A DNA stretch of 64,000 nt, from NCBI GenBank assembly GCA_902464635.1, contig CABQKC010000007.1, forward strand, positions 12,730 to 76,729, read 5' to 3'. The stretch's first letter is position 1; each line of letters starts with the position of its first letter. This document shows positions 16,597 through 26,732 of the stretch, piece by piece. Source of the stretch: an uncultured Caryophanales bacterium. GTDB taxonomy: Bacteria > Bacillota_I > Bacilli_A > RFN20 > CAG-826. The notes under the pieces were generated by a model that saw nothing but the letters and a program-made list of their open reading frames with translations, ran no database searches and was not told the DNA's origin. A program made the position numbers and the translations under genes.

Positions 16597-18537
16597 TTAA
16601 TTAATTTTATTGGCTTCATCATAAGCAGTTTTAATTGCATTTTCTATCGTATTGGGATTACCTTGTAAACAATCGCCAATATAGACAACATTTGCAACTC
16701 CTTCTAGCTCGAACTTATTCTTGCTTGAAGTCAAGGCAGTTACGATGGTATCACCATATATCTTTTCTTGCTTGATTACATTTCCATTTTCATCAAGGAC
16801 ATCGACATTTACTCCATCTAAATCAAATGATTTTATCTTGCTTAATAGATGGATTTTAACATCATGTTCCTTAAATGATTTATTAATTGTAGGAAGAATT
16901 GTCGAACTTTCTTCTTTGGCAATTTGCTTTTGCATTTCGATTATTTCAACTTCATGTCCTCTTTCTGCTAGATATTCAGCAGTTTCGACTCCAACCAAGC
17001 CTCCACCGCAGACAATGACTTTGCCAAATGGGATTTCCTTATGGGCTAAGATGCCCCAAGAAGAGACAACATTAGGATTATCTATCCCCTCGATTCTTGG
17101 TTTGGCGTTACTTGATCCGACTGCTACGAATACATAATCAAAATTAGAAGCGTCTTCTTTCTTGAATTCTTTATTTAAGTGGATAGTAACACCTAATTCA
17201 GCTAGGCTAGCCTCGAAATAATTAATTATCCTAAGCATTTCTTCTTTTCTAGGAGGCACGCTAGCGATATTGATTTGGCCACCTACTTTTAGACTCTTTT
17301 CAAATACTTCGACTTGATGTCCTTTTAAAGAAAGTACTCTAGCAGCCTCAAGTCCAGCAACTCCAGCTCCAACTACAGCAATCTTATAGAAATGTTCGGC
17401 TTTAGAAATATGCTTAGTGGCCTCATATCCATTCTCGGCATTAAGTACGCAAGAAAGGAACCTTCTAGAAGTAATCGCATCGGTGCAGCCTTTATTACAC
17501 ATGATGCATTCTCTAATTTGGTTAGTCTTGCCTTGTTCTACTTTGGATGCAAAATCAGGATCGGCCAATAAGGAACGTCCATATCCAATCATGTCGCAGA
17601 CCCCACTAGAAAGAAGAGCCTCGCCTGCTTTAGGAGTCAAAACCCTGCCAACGATAGAAAGAGGGATAGTAGTTACTTTCCTAATTTCCTTGCATTCATC
17701 AATCATGAATGTATAGTCCCTAGTTCCCATGGCTGGGATGGTATCGTTCATATTGCCAGTATGGTTAGCCTGGGCAACATGGATCATATCAACACCTTCT
17801 TTTTCTAGTAAAGAGGCTAGTTTTGCAGCTTCTTCAATAGGAAGTCCGCCTTTTCCAAGCAAGGACCCATCTTTTTGTTTGGTAATTATAGGAAGCTTAT
17901 ATTCAATAAGCATATCGCCACTTACTTCTTTAATCGCCTTAACAACCATCAAGGCAAACTTAATTCTATTTTCAAAAGATCCACCGAATTCATCATTTCT
18001 TTTATTGATGATTGGGGAGCATAAGGAACCGACTAATCTATCGCCATGAATCTCGACAACATCAATTCCAGCTTCTTTCATCCTCAAGACACACTCCTGG
18101 AATTTGACTAGTATTTCTTCTAATTGGGTTCTAGTTACTTCATTGACATAATAAAGCATGTCGTGATGGAGTTTGGCCCTGCCTTCTTCTATTTTCCCTT
18201 CGGCGAATAATTTAGATAAAGCAACTGCATCATATTCAGGATGGAATATTTGAAGGCCAACTTTCGCTCCATATTGATGGATATTGTCAGCTAGTTTTTT
18301 AAATCCAGGAATCTGGAAATCAGAAAATAGCTTTGGGGTTGGAGAAAATGTTGGGATCGGTACCACGTCCCCTAAAACTATATAAGCCGTCCCTCCTTTT
18401 GCCAATCTAGTATAGAAAGCAAGTGATTGTTCCCCAACTGAGCCATCTTTTTCCTCATATCCAGTTGTAAGAGGCGGGAACATGATACGGTTTTTGAAAA
18501 CTACATTTTTTACAATTAATGGTTTGGCTAATTTCAT
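16597..18537 (-). CDS. NADH:flavin oxidoreductase of the 2,4-dienoyl-CoA/2-enoate reductase family
   Basis: 646 residues in three parts: an FMN-binding old-yellow-enzyme barrel (~1-330), a [4Fe-4S] segment (CIMCNKGC with a further Cys in RFLSCVLN, ~345-367) and an FAD/NAD(P) domain (VVGAGVAGLEAARVL and a second nucleotide site VCGGGLVGVETAEYL). Relatives reduce C=C bonds in enoates or enals with NADH. Its place in a uronate operon is not explained by the standard pathway; it may reduce an unsaturated or keto-uronate-derived intermediate or an aromatic released from plant glycans by the operon's esterase. The substrate is unknown. Confidence 0.9.
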   Translation of the reverse strand: MKLAKPLIVKNVVFKNRIMFPPLTTGYEEKDGSVGEQSLAFYTRLAKGGTAYIVLGDVVPIPTFSPTPKLFSDFQIPGFKKLADNIHQYGAKVGLQIFHPEYDAVALSKLFAEGKIEEGRAKLHHDMLYYVNEVTRTQLEEILVKFQECVLRMKEAGIDVVEIHGDRLVGSLCSPIINKRNDEFGGSFENRIKFALMVVKAIKEVSGDMLIEYKLPIITKQKDGSLLGKGGLPIEEAAKLASLLEKEGVDMIHVAQANHTGNMNDTIPAMGTRDYTFMIDECKEIRKVTTIPLSIVGRVLTPKAGEALLSSGVCDMIGYGRSLLADPDFASKVEQGKTNQIRECIMCNKGCTDAITSRRFLSCVLNAENGYEATKHISKAEHFYKIAVVGAGVAGLEAARVLSLKGHQVEVFEKSLKVGGQINIASVPPRKEEMLRIINYFEASLAELGVTIHLNKEFKKEDASNFDYVFVAVGSSNAKPRIEGIDNPNVVSSWGILAHKEIPFGKVIVCGGGLVGVETAEYLAERGHEVEIIEMQKQIAKEESSTILPTINKSFKEHDVKIHLLSKIKSFDLDGVNVDVLDENGNVIKQEKIYGDTIVTALTSSKNKFELEGVANVVYIGDCLQGNPNTIENAIKTAYDEANKIN

Positions 18538-18540
18538 GAA

Positions 18541-19380
18541 TTAATTTCCTCCGTTTTCTAAAAAGTCCATGAATCTATCGATATATTCTTTTTCGATTTC
18601 TTTTGAATAATTGCCGTTAGAGATGATATCCAAAACATTTTCGCTAAATTCCTTCCAGCAACTATTTTCCTTAGTAGGTATTATTGGATAGAATTTGACA
18701 TCATTATCCCTAGCAGCGAAATAATCACCCATCGCATCTCCTAGCATGATGACATTTTCTTTTTTATAACCTAATTTAAGCGCATTCCTTATTATATCTT
18801 TCTTGCTACCTTCATCTTGGCAGGCAACAAAGGCAAAATATGGCAATAGCCCCCTTTGCTTCCATTCATTATTGACGGCATCTTTATTCGCACTGGATAC
18901 ACCAAGAAGCGAAGCAAATTTCGAGGCTTTTTCTAATGATTCCTTAACGTAACTAAATTCAATTGGCAATGGTAATTTAGCAATTTCGTTATTTACTAAT
19001 TCTGACCATTCTATCGCCTTTTTTATTACATAATTAGAAGGATCATTACTTAATTCATCCTTTAATAACTTGACATCAAAACGAGGTGTTGCATTTACCC
19101 AGGAGTAGAATTTCTCCTCATCATCAAAATGGATGTTATATTTCTTATTGATATAGATAAGGATTTCCTTTAATCCCTGGAAACGGTTTATGCCTCTATC
19201 TTTGCTATATAGATTTGTATGGTTCCAATGGTTAAGTATATCTTCAATATTTGTTTTGATTCCAAATACTTTTATAAAGCTGGGACCAAAGCAAGAATTA
19301 TGCTTGATGGTCATTGTATCCATGATGGTCCCATCGGAATCAACGCAAATCAAATAGTCATGCTTTTTTTCAAAATACAT
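18541..19380 (-). CDS. HAD-superfamily phosphatase
   Basis: A 279-residue cytoplasmic hydrolase. HAD motif I is DSDGTIMDT (Asp nucleophile near residue 14), motif II LLGVSSANKD, and motif IV MLGDAMGDYFAARDN. An insert after motif I (about residues 25-165) forms a helical cap. It probably dephosphorylates a sugar phosphate. It lies between the SDR reductase and the flavin reductase with three-base gaps on both sides, so it is firmly in the operon; it may remove dead-end phosphorylated sugars. Confidence 0.85.
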   Translation of the reverse strand: MYFEKKHDYLICVDSDGTIMDTMTIKHNSCFGPSFIKVFGIKTNIEDILNHWNHTNLYSKDRGINRFQGLKEILIYINKKYNIHFDDEEKFYSWVNATPRFDVKLLKDELSNDPSNYVIKKAIEWSELVNNEIAKLPLPIEFSYVKESLEKASKFASLLGVSSANKDAVNNEWKQRGLLPYFAFVACQDEGSKKDIIRNALKLGYKKENVIMLGDAMGDYFAARDNDVKFYPIIPTKENSCWKEFSENVLDIISNGNYSKEIEKEYIDRFMDFLENGGN

Positions 19381-19383
19381 AAA

Positions 19384-20232
19384 TCAAACACCGCTATAGG
19401 AAGAGAATCCACCATCAATCGGGATGCATATTCCAGTGATGAAGCTAGCAGCTTCTTCTGATAATAAGAATAAAGTCGCACCGATTAATTCATCAATCTC
19501 GCCAAATCTTCCCATTGGGGTGGCACTTATTATCTTATGGGTCCTTGGGGTTGGGGTTCCATCTGGATTCCATAGCAATTTCGCATTTTGAGTAGTGGAG
19601 AAAAATCCAGGGGCAATCGCATTGACCCTGATTCCGATATGGGAGAAATGTACTGCTAGCCATTTGGTGAAATTGCTAACTGCACTTTTAGCACCGCTAT
19701 ATGCAGGAATCTTAGTTAATGGGGTATAGGCATTCATGCTAGAGATATTTAATATCGAGCAACCTTTCTTGCCAACCATGTCTTTAGCAAATACCTGTGA
19801 TGGGAGCAAGGTGCCGATGAAATTCAAATTGAAAACAAATTCGACGCCAGCTTGATCCAAGTCAAAGAAAGTCTTCATATCCTTTAAATCGTCATCCATC
19901 TCAGCATATTCATTATCGGTTGTTGCCTTTGGATTATTTCCTCCAGCCCCGTTAATTAGGATATCGCAGCTACCAAAATCTTTTAATATTTGTTCATGAC
20001 AGGCAATTAATGAATCCTTTTTCAAAACATTGGCTTCATAACCTTTAGCAATATAGCCTTCTTTAACTATCTCGGCAGCATATTTATCGGCATTTTCTTT
20101 CGATAAATCTAGTAAGCAAACCTTAGCGCCATTCATTGCGATGGCTTTGGCTAAATGGGAACAGATTACTCCCCCTGCTCCTGTGATGACTACGACTTTG
20201 TCTTTTAAATCGATCTCGAATGGTAATTTCAT
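19384..20232 (-). CDS. SDR-family D-mannonate oxidoreductase (fructuronate reductase, UxuB-type)
   Basis: A 282-residue short-chain dehydrogenase. Cofactor site VITGAGGVICSHLAKAIA, NNAG-equivalent INGAGGN, catalytic Ser in LNISSMNAY and YSGAK as the YxxxK pair, then the loop IAPGFFSTTQN. The long segment after INGAGG (NPKATTDNEYAEMD) is characteristic of the SDR proteins that act as fructuronate reductase in Bacillota. It reduces D-fructuronate to D-mannonate with NADH, the step between UxaC and UxuA. No other candidate for this step is present, which supports the call. Confidence 0.85.
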   Translation of the reverse strand: MKLPFEIDLKDKVVVITGAGGVICSHLAKAIAMNGAKVCLLDLSKENADKYAAEIVKEGYIAKGYEANVLKKDSLIACHEQILKDFGSCDILINGAGGNNPKATTDNEYAEMDDDLKDMKTFFDLDQAGVEFVFNLNFIGTLLPSQVFAKDMVGKKGCSILNISSMNAYTPLTKIPAYSGAKSAVSNFTKWLAVHFSHIGIRVNAIAPGFFSTTQNAKLLWNPDGTPTPRTHKIISATPMGRFGEIDELIGATLFLLSEEAASFITGICIPIDGGFSSYSGV

Positions 20233-20246
20233 ATTTTTCTCCTTTT

Positions 20247-22013
20247 TTAATATCTACAATCTAGATTGTTACAAAATGCATCTACTGGCGAAACTCCCTT
20301 GAACTTGCTTCTTCCCATCATTTTTTCAATTAATGAATCAATGGTATCTTCCTTCTTGTCATAACAATTTATATATGTCTTTACCTGTGGCACGTCGAAT
20401 AAATGGAATGGCGAGCACAAAGAGACAAATATAACCGGAAGTTCATATACATACCAAGGGATATCCGCAGTTCCTTTCGATAATTTCCAGGAAATCCTTT
20501 GGACTGTATTATGGGAATCAAAGTGGGCAAACTGGATTACTAGGTCATAATTTGAAGTCAAATCCTTTATCGGGGTTTTATTGTTATAGACATTCATAAT
20601 TATACCCATCGCTTCATTTGGAGGTAGTTTTTTCGCCTTATCCATAAGCGATTCAAATATAGTTACTTCAAATCCTTCTTTCTCTAACTTTTCCTTTATT
20701 TTCTCATATAGAGTTGGACCTTTTTTAGGCATAAAGGAAGAGAAAGGATTTTCATCTTCTTGCGGGACGATTAATATCCTTTTGGTCTTGTTTGGACTTA
20801 AAGGAAAGATATTATCGATATTTTTAACTAAGGTAATCGAATCATCGCTTACTTGCTTTGCAATCAAGGAATGTTCTTTCTTTAATTCATTTATTTTATT
20901 CTCATCGAATTTAACAAAATCCCTATCAAAATCGAAATCATTGAATCCTAGCTTGGCCTTTAATCCTAAAATCCTTCTTATGGCGTCATTTAGGCGTTCA
21001 TCGCTAATGATTCCGGACTCATAGCCTTGTTTTATATATTCAAAGTCTTCGTTCGTATCGTTATAAAACAAAATCATGTCGCAGCCAGAAGCAATTATTT
21101 TAGGAATGAATTCGCTTCTTTTAGAAGAGGAAGTGAGTCCAACCATATGGGTTGCATCAGTTAATACTAATCCATTGAATCCTAGTTGTTCTTTCAATAA
21201 ATCAGTTATCAAATAGCTAGATGTAGTCGCCGGGCTATATTCGTTGTCCTTTATTGATGGATTGAAATATTTTTCATAGTTAGGCAATTTGATGTGCCCT
21301 GCCATTACCATATCAAGTCCTTCTTCTATTAAAGATTTATATATCATTCCGAAAGATTTGTCCCAGTCTTCCTTACTTAATGGATTAATCGAAGGAGAAA
21401 GATGTTGATCTCTTTCATCATACCCGTCCCCTGGAAAATGCTTAGCAGCAGATAATAACCCATTGTCGTGGATTCCTTTTAGGAACTTTAATGACATTTC
21501 TTTAACTAAAGTAGGATCATTACCAAAGGTACGGGTAGATATGACTGGATTATGGAAATCATGATGTATATCTACAATTGGGGCGAATATTGTATTTACC
21601 CCGACCATCTTGGCTTCTTTTGCAGATATATTCCCTAATTGATAAGCATAATCTAGATTCCTAGTAGCAGCAACTTTAGTTTCATTACCGACTTCAGTTC
21701 CCCCGATAAATGCCCCATTGCCGCCAGATTCGCAATTAGAGGCAATAAAGCAAGGAATCTTGCTATATTTTTGGACATTATAATTATGGTTATAGATATC
21801 TTTTGCTAAACCTGGGTTATATCTAACCCCGCCACAATTAAGCGAAGAAATCTCTTCTTTTAAATATCCTTCATCTTTTCTAGCAGTCAAGTGAATGAAA
21901 AGCTGTCTAAGTTTTTCATCTAAAGACATATTTAAAACAAGATTCTCTACCCAATCTATTTGCCTAGAATTTAGGCAATATGGTTTCTTTGTTAAATCTA
22001 CTAATCTAACCAT
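20247..22013 (-). CDS. Glycoside hydrolase family 3, NagZ-type beta-N-acetylhexosaminidase-like
   Basis: 588 residues with no signal peptide, so cytoplasmic. The N-terminal TIM barrel has the NagZ-type loop KHFPGDGYDERDQH (191-204), in which D202/H204 form the acid/base dyad, and the nucleophile Asp in LTDATHM (D286). A GH3 C-terminal domain follows. NagZ-type enzymes cleave beta-GlcNAc, sometimes as phosphorylases, and differ from the beta-glucosidase/xylosidase branch that lacks this His. It may free glucuronate or a hexosamine from an imported oligosaccharide. A hairpin separates it from the upstream lipoprotein gene. Exact substrate unknown. Confidence 0.87.
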   Translation of the reverse strand: MVRLVDLTKKPYCLNSRQIDWVENLVLNMSLDEKLRQLFIHLTARKDEGYLKEEISSLNCGGVRYNPGLAKDIYNHNYNVQKYSKIPCFIASNCESGGNGAFIGGTEVGNETKVAATRNLDYAYQLGNISAKEAKMVGVNTIFAPIVDIHHDFHNPVISTRTFGNDPTLVKEMSLKFLKGIHDNGLLSAAKHFPGDGYDERDQHLSPSINPLSKEDWDKSFGMIYKSLIEEGLDMVMAGHIKLPNYEKYFNPSIKDNEYSPATTSSYLITDLLKEQLGFNGLVLTDATHMVGLTSSSKRSEFIPKIIASGCDMILFYNDTNEDFEYIKQGYESGIISDERLNDAIRRILGLKAKLGFNDFDFDRDFVKFDENKINELKKEHSLIAKQVSDDSITLVKNIDNIFPLSPNKTKRILIVPQEDENPFSSFMPKKGPTLYEKIKEKLEKEGFEVTIFESLMDKAKKLPPNEAMGIIMNVYNNKTPIKDLTSNYDLVIQFAHFDSHNTVQRISWKLSKGTADIPWYVYELPVIFVSLCSPFHLFDVPQVKTYINCYDKKEDTIDSLIEKMMGRSKFKGVSPVDAFCNNLDCRY

Positions 22014-22032
22014 AAATCCGACCTTTTAATAT

Positions 22033-22060
22033 TGGGAGCAAGCTTTTACACTTGCTCCCA
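22033..22060 (-). terminator. Intra-operon hairpin between the lipoprotein and GH3 genes
   Basis: A perfect 10-bp stem TGGGAGCAAG/CTTGCTCCCA with an 8-base loop lies 26 bases past the lipoprotein stop. There is no T-run on the minus strand, so mRNA stabilisation or processing is more likely than termination. Confidence 0.6.
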
Positions 22061-22085
22061 TTCCCCTTATTTTATTTAGAATTGA

Positions 22086-23525
22086 TTATTCTAATGTAAT
22101 AACGACGGTATTAGCTCCATCAACTATTGTGTAGCACCAGAATCCGCCAGCACCAGCAGCTGGAATCATAGGTCCTTTTTCGTTAACAGTAACGTTTTTG
22201 ACAGTCTTTCCTTCTGGAGCAGTTACTTTTAAGCAGAGCCAATTGCCATAGACTAATTTTTCGGCATTGGCTGGAGCCATGGCTGCAAATCCCATTGGGA
22301 CGCAAGTCATAGCAGTAACTTGGCAACCTTGTAAATCAGTTAAGACCAAGTGGGAATCAAATACATCGCTACCTTCGTAGTTGACGTTTACTTTAGAAGC
22401 AGTATCGACAACTTCGAAATAATAGAATCCATCATCTTCTGGAGCTTCTTTGGATACTTGGTTTAAAGAAACCATCTTGATGGTATTTTTCTTAGCTGGA
22501 GTAACCTTTAAGGCAAGATATTGTCCAACATTGACTTCCGCACCATCATAGATAGCTTTTCTTTCCCCACCAACTTTATCGGTGACAAAGGCTTGTACAA
22601 ATCCTTTTGTAGGAGCTGGGATGGTGATTTTTGCCTTAGCAACGCTATGATCGATTTCGGCTAATTTGGTGATGGCTTCGCCATAGGTAGCGGCAAATTC
22701 CCTAGTTCCATCGATGGTTACTAATGGAGCTGGATTCATGATTGGCATAGATAAGGCAGCATCCATGGTTTCTTTGTAAGAAGTGACATATCCCTCTTTA
22801 GTAGTAGAAACTACATAGGCACCGGCTTTTTCATTGCTAGCATCGGTTCTCTTGTCGGCTGGGAAATCAGAGACACCGGCATCGGTGTTATAACCAATAT
22901 AGCTAGAAGTGGTTTCAATCTTGACGCCACCATTGTCTAGAGCGGTTAAGGACTTGTTGTCGCTGAAATAAGATTCATCAATGTTTCCACTGCTCAATCC
23001 GAATTGGGTATATTCATAGGTAGCAACACCACTATATAAAAGGGTGCTTAGATTCATGCTTCCAGCTTTAGAATAAGAAGTCTTGGTTAATAATTCATCG
23101 ATCTTTTCTAAGGCTTTGGCTTCGTTTTCAAGTTTTTTTGCTTCGCCCATGACGTTAGTCAAGCAATAATAATCTTCGCCGTTTTTATAGACTAAACCTT
23201 CGGACTTTTCTCCAGCTTTGGTTTGCTTTAAGACGTGGAGATAAAGGCTACCAGAGGTTAAATCGATTTCACCAGTGGTGTTGTCAGCGATATCTTGCTT
23301 AAAGCTATCAAGACCGCCTTTTTCGGAAATGACGTCAACTTTGTAGTTGGCTTTGTAGGTGAAGCTAACGGTTGTCTTAACTTCCTTTTTGAATTGGGCG
23401 ATGACTTCTTCTAGGTTAGTAGAATTGTTATCTGTCTCGACTTTGGAAGTAGATTCAGAAACTGGTCCGCCGCAGCTTGCGAGCATAGCAACACTTAAGC
23501 AAGCTAGTAGAATGTTTTTCTTCAT
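22086..23525 (-). CDS. Exported lipoprotein of unknown function in the uronate operon
   Basis: 479 residues. The signal MKKNILLACLSVAMLASCGG ends in a lipobox (LASC), so it is anchored outside the cell. The N-terminal ~270 residues resemble LppX/DUF-type lipoproteins that carry mostly beta structure; two similar ~75-residue beta segments follow, each with a GQYLALKV or GNWLCLKV core. I do not recognise a family. It is encoded between the esterase and GH3 genes and may bind the glycan at the surface. Strong RBS (aaggag) lies before the ATG. Confidence 0.8.
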   Translation of the reverse strand: MKKNILLACLSVAMLASCGGPVSESTSKVETDNNSTNLEEVIAQFKKEVKTTVSFTYKANYKVDVISEKGGLDSFKQDIADNTTGEIDLTSGSLYLHVLKQTKAGEKSEGLVYKNGEDYYCLTNVMGEAKKLENEAKALEKIDELLTKTSYSKAGSMNLSTLLYSGVATYEYTQFGLSSGNIDESYFSDNKSLTALDNGGVKIETTSSYIGYNTDAGVSDFPADKRTDASNEKAGAYVVSTTKEGYVTSYKETMDAALSMPIMNPAPLVTIDGTREFAATYGEAITKLAEIDHSVAKAKITIPAPTKGFVQAFVTDKVGGERKAIYDGAEVNVGQYLALKVTPAKKNTIKMVSLNQVSKEAPEDDGFYYFEVVDTASKVNVNYEGSDVFDSHLVLTDLQGCQVTAMTCVPMGFAAMAPANAEKLVYGNWLCLKVTAPEGKTVKNVTVNEKGPMIPAAGAGGFWCYTIVDGANTVVITLE

Positions 23526-23559
23526 TTGATTTTTTCTCCTTTTTTAATATTAAGTAGGT

Positions 23560-24300
23560 TTATTCACCTATAATATTCAACTTTTGTAGGTATTCGAAAG
23601 CAGGATATATTTCCTCTTTCCATAGGTCCCAGGAATGGTTCTTTTCTGGAACAAACTTATATTCAACACCGACCTTGTTTTTCTTTAGGATGTTATTGAA
23701 TTCTCTCGATGGTTCGATGATGAAATCGTTTTCTCCTATACTTAGATATATATTTAGCTTCTTTCCTTTTTGCTTTAGGAAATGGCTTTCTAAGGTACCG
23801 ATTTTGCTTTCATCAATGAAATCTGGTTTGGTAGCTGGAGAGAAGGCAATGCAAGCAGCATATTTATTAACATTAGTTAGATAATGATATAAGGCTCCAT
23901 ATCCGCCCATTGATACCCCTGCTATTACTAATGGCTTATTTCTAGTTACGTTTCTGAAATTGCCATAGATGAAGTCAGTAATATCATCTTCAATGAACCC
24001 ATAATAATTGCTTATAGGTCCATTATTTAGATACCATCCGTTTTCCCCATCAATAAATGCGGCGGCAACTTTATGCTTTTCGCATAAAGATTCGACATTA
24101 GAATTATTTATCCATGCCTTTTGGTTATCCCCAAACCCACATAGGAAGATAATAAGAGGGTATTCTTCTTTTCTATTTTGGTAATATTCCTTATCCTTGT
24201 TTGATAAAGTCTCATTAAGATTCAAGGAAGGGACAATTAATGACATGGTGACTCTACGTGCAAGACTTTTGGCGTAGAAATCAACTTGATACCTAGCCAT
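23560..24300 (-). CDS. Alpha/beta-hydrolase esterase (esterase D / PF00756 type)
   Basis: 246 residues, no signal peptide. Nucleophile elbow GVSMGGYGALY (Ser near 130), acid in GENDFI (near 203) and catalytic His in KNHSWDLW (near 222). The oxyanion segment IFLCGFGDNQKAW matches the acyl-esterase group that includes feruloyl and acetyl-xylan esterases and tributyrin esterase. It overlaps the upstream binding-protein gene by 8 bases. It probably strips acetyl or other acyl groups from the imported oligosaccharide in the cytoplasm. Confidence 0.88.
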   Translation of the reverse strand: MARYQVDFYAKSLARRVTMSLIVPSLNLNETLSNKDKEYYQNRKEEYPLIIFLCGFGDNQKAWINNSNVESLCEKHKVAAAFIDGENGWYLNNGPISNYYGFIEDDITDFIYGNFRNVTRNKPLVIAGVSMGGYGALYHYLTNVNKYAACIAFSPATKPDFIDESKIGTLESHFLKQKGKKLNIYLSIGENDFIIEPSREFNNILKKNKVGVEYKFVPEKNHSWDLWKEEIYPAFEYLQKLNIIGE

Positions 24301-25600
24301 TATTTACCTCCCCACGTTCAATCATCTTTTCTAGATAATAGTTAGTCATTTGCTTGGCAGCACGCCTTTCTTCTTGGATAGAAGTTCCTACTGATCCAAC
24401 AAAATATGGATAGTCTTTAGTAATTCCATAGTCAGTTGGGTTTTGGCAGGTACCTGCAATACCGAAGAATACTCCGTTATCATTAGCAATCTTAATGGCA
24501 GCGTTTCTATCTGTATCATCTTGAAGCGAGATGATGAACTTAGCCCCGTTATCGATTAAGGCTTGGCAAGCAATGGATTGGGTATTGGTCGAAGATATTG
24601 ATTCATTAACTAGCATTTCGACGTTATAGACATCTGCTAGGTAATCTCTCATATAATCGATATAGGCCTGAACGGCATCATTAACGCTTCCTGGCACCAA
24701 TAGTCCAGCCTTTATCCTAGTTCCCGTGCGCTTTGCATCGACTTTTCCTTCATTAGATTCATATAAGGATTTGATAGTCTCGTAATCGCTATTAGCGAGC
24801 CACACACTTAATTTGGCAGCCCCATAATTTGGGTTAGATTTATCAAAGAATTGATCCAAATTGGACTTTAGGATGGTTGGATGGACTGTATCAGTTAGTT
24901 CATATTGGTCAACTGAACTTAATTTGTCATATTCTTCTAAAGAGGTGACGGCCCAGTTAGTAACACTTAATGCCAAGGCAGTCCCATCTTCATTTTTCAT
25001 GGCCACCCCATTATCGACTGCATCAACGCAGGCCGAGAATATTGGGGCAATATGGGCAGTATATTTAGTAACTAGGTAAGATAATGAGCCATCAACAAAG
25101 GCATTGCGGTAATTGGCGCAGAAGCTACCCATTGTTGCATTTTGTGTTCCAAGTCCGCTAGCCTTTATTGGATTGGAGGCGAATTCGACTCCATTACAAG
25201 TAGAGATGACTGCCATTGGCTTATAGTTAGCTAATGGTTTGTTATATTGAAGGCCAGTATCCCAAGTCTGGTTATTTACCATATAGATCTTGGCATCTTT
25301 TGGTAAATCGGATTCAGGAAGACGTTCAATCTTGAACCTTTTGGCATCTTTTTGAGCTTCATAGCCGGTGACTTTAATCCCGTGTTCAGCTAAAGCATCA
25401 TTCATGCCGAGCCACTTATTGGTAAAGTGTTGATCCTTAATCCCATAATAGTTATAAAGAGCGAAGAATATTGCATTATTTGTATTTGCAAATGCCTCGA
25501 TATCGCTATTTTGCCCAATAAAGACAAACGGGGAACAAGCAGCAATCGAAGGAATGGTTGCTAAGGCTAAGGCCCCTAGAATTATCTTTTTCTTATTCAT
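24293..25600 (-). CDS. Sugar-binding lipoprotein of the RbsB-like ABC importer
   Basis: 435 residues with a lipoprotein signal (MNKKKIILGALALATIPSIA, lipobox AAC). The mature part looks like a periplasmic-binding-protein-like fold of the ribose/BMP class; repeated aromatic and Asp residues near NSDYETI and QDDTDRNAAIKIANDNG would line the cleft. It lies two bases after the smaller permease gene. The ligand is unknown; operon context points to a uronate-containing sugar. Confidence 0.82.
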   Translation of the reverse strand: MNKKKIILGALALATIPSIAACSPFVFIGQNSDIEAFANTNNAIFFALYNYYGIKDQHFTNKWLGMNDALAEHGIKVTGYEAQKDAKRFKIERLPESDLPKDAKIYMVNNQTWDTGLQYNKPLANYKPMAVISTCNGVEFASNPIKASGLGTQNATMGSFCANYRNAFVDGSLSYLVTKYTAHIAPIFSACVDAVDNGVAMKNEDGTALALSVTNWAVTSLEEYDKLSSVDQYELTDTVHPTILKSNLDQFFDKSNPNYGAAKLSVWLANSDYETIKSLYESNEGKVDAKRTGTRIKAGLLVPGSVNDAVQAYIDYMRDYLADVYNVEMLVNESISSTNTQSIACQALIDNGAKFIISLQDDTDRNAAIKIANDNGVFFGIAGTCQNPTDYGITKDYPYFVGSVGTSIQEERRAAKQMTNYYLEKMIERGEVNNG

Positions 25601-25602
25601 AA

Positions 25603-26721
25603 TTAAATAGCCTCCTCTTCTGAAGTATCTCTACCTAATCGCTTCTGGGTAATGACGTATTTGACTTTCTTGACCCAGTCGACAAATCTTTGCTTATCAA
25701 CCATGTAGACAAGTACGGCAAATACACTAAATCCAGTAATCAATGATTGAACATCAGCAGAGAACCCAATCATATTGGCAGCATCCATACCAGTAGATAA
25801 TAAGGTAGTAGATATAACAGCAAGCAATAAGCCGATTATCTGGTTAGAATATTTGGCTAAGATACCTCCAATAAATATTGGAAGGAAGTTTTTGAATACG
25901 GTCGAAGATGAACCTAGATCAACTTTAACCGAGACATTTGATAAGCTGCATGTATCAATTACTTGATATAAGCCAATTAATCCTCCGGCAATAATGAAGC
26001 AAGCAATGCAGTTTCTTACTTCTTTAATACCAGTATCGACTGAAATCTTTTGATCATAGACAAGGGCATTCTTGTTATAGCCATATTGAGAATAGCAGAA
26101 CGCTAATGACATAAAGATAACTACTATTGCTAGTATTGGGATAATGACTACAGGCTCAATAAAGAAGTTACCGGTAATCTCGCTATCGATAAGTTTCTTG
26201 GAATTATTCCCACCAACGATGATTTTGGCAATACCTTCAAATACAAGGCACATACCAAGCGACATGACGATTGGAGGCAATTTTAGGAAGATGAACACTA
26301 AGGAATTAAGAAATCCTAATACCATTCCGATTAATATAGTTAGCAATAAGAAGGCAACGATATTATTGATGGTAGAAATATCTCCACCCAATATTTCGCT
26401 AGCTAATAAGGCAGCTAATATACCAGTTGCACCAAGGGAAAAGTCCATACGTCCTGAATTAAGATTGGAATTAAGCGCAAGGGCAGCAACTATTGTCAAG
26501 GTAACGCTTTTGACAAATAACATGATGTTTTTTAGCGTTGAAGCGCTATCGCCTGGCTTTACAAATAAAGTTTCGTGGGCAATAGAAGATAATATTACGG
26601 CGATTAATCCGAATATTATTGGCAAGGCAAGAGAGAAGAACAAGTTCCTTCCAAATTTCCTTAAAGGTCTAGAAGAAGTAATTATGTTGCGATTGAATTT
26701 CGCTTTTTCTGTATAAGTCAT
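25603..26721 (-). CDS. ABC importer permease (RbsC/BPD_transp_2 family)
   Basis: A 372-residue membrane protein with about 8-10 hydrophobic helices and the RbsC-family features LNSGRMDFSLGATG near residue 90 and GGILAKYSNQIIGLLLAVIS near 290. It pairs with the larger permease encoded just upstream (11-base gap) to form a heterodimeric channel. The acidic C-terminal tail (RLGRDTSEEEAI) is short. It lacks the coiled-coil extension of its partner. Confidence 0.9.
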   Translation of the reverse strand: MTYTEKAKFNRNIITSSRPLRKFGRNLFFSLALPIIFGLIAVILSSIAHETLFVKPGDSASTLKNIMLFVKSVTLTIVAALALNSNLNSGRMDFSLGATGILAALLASEILGGDISTINNIVAFLLLTILIGMVLGFLNSLVFIFLKLPPIVMSLGMCLVFEGIAKIIVGGNNSKKLIDSEITGNFFIEPVVIIPILAIVVIFMSLAFCYSQYGYNKNALVYDQKISVDTGIKEVRNCIACFIIAGGLIGLYQVIDTCSLSNVSVKVDLGSSSTVFKNFLPIFIGGILAKYSNQIIGLLLAVISTTLLSTGMDAANMIGFSADVQSLITGFSVFAVLVYMVDKQRFVDWVKKVKYVITQKRLGRDTSEEEAI

Positions 26722-26732
26722 TTTTATTCCTC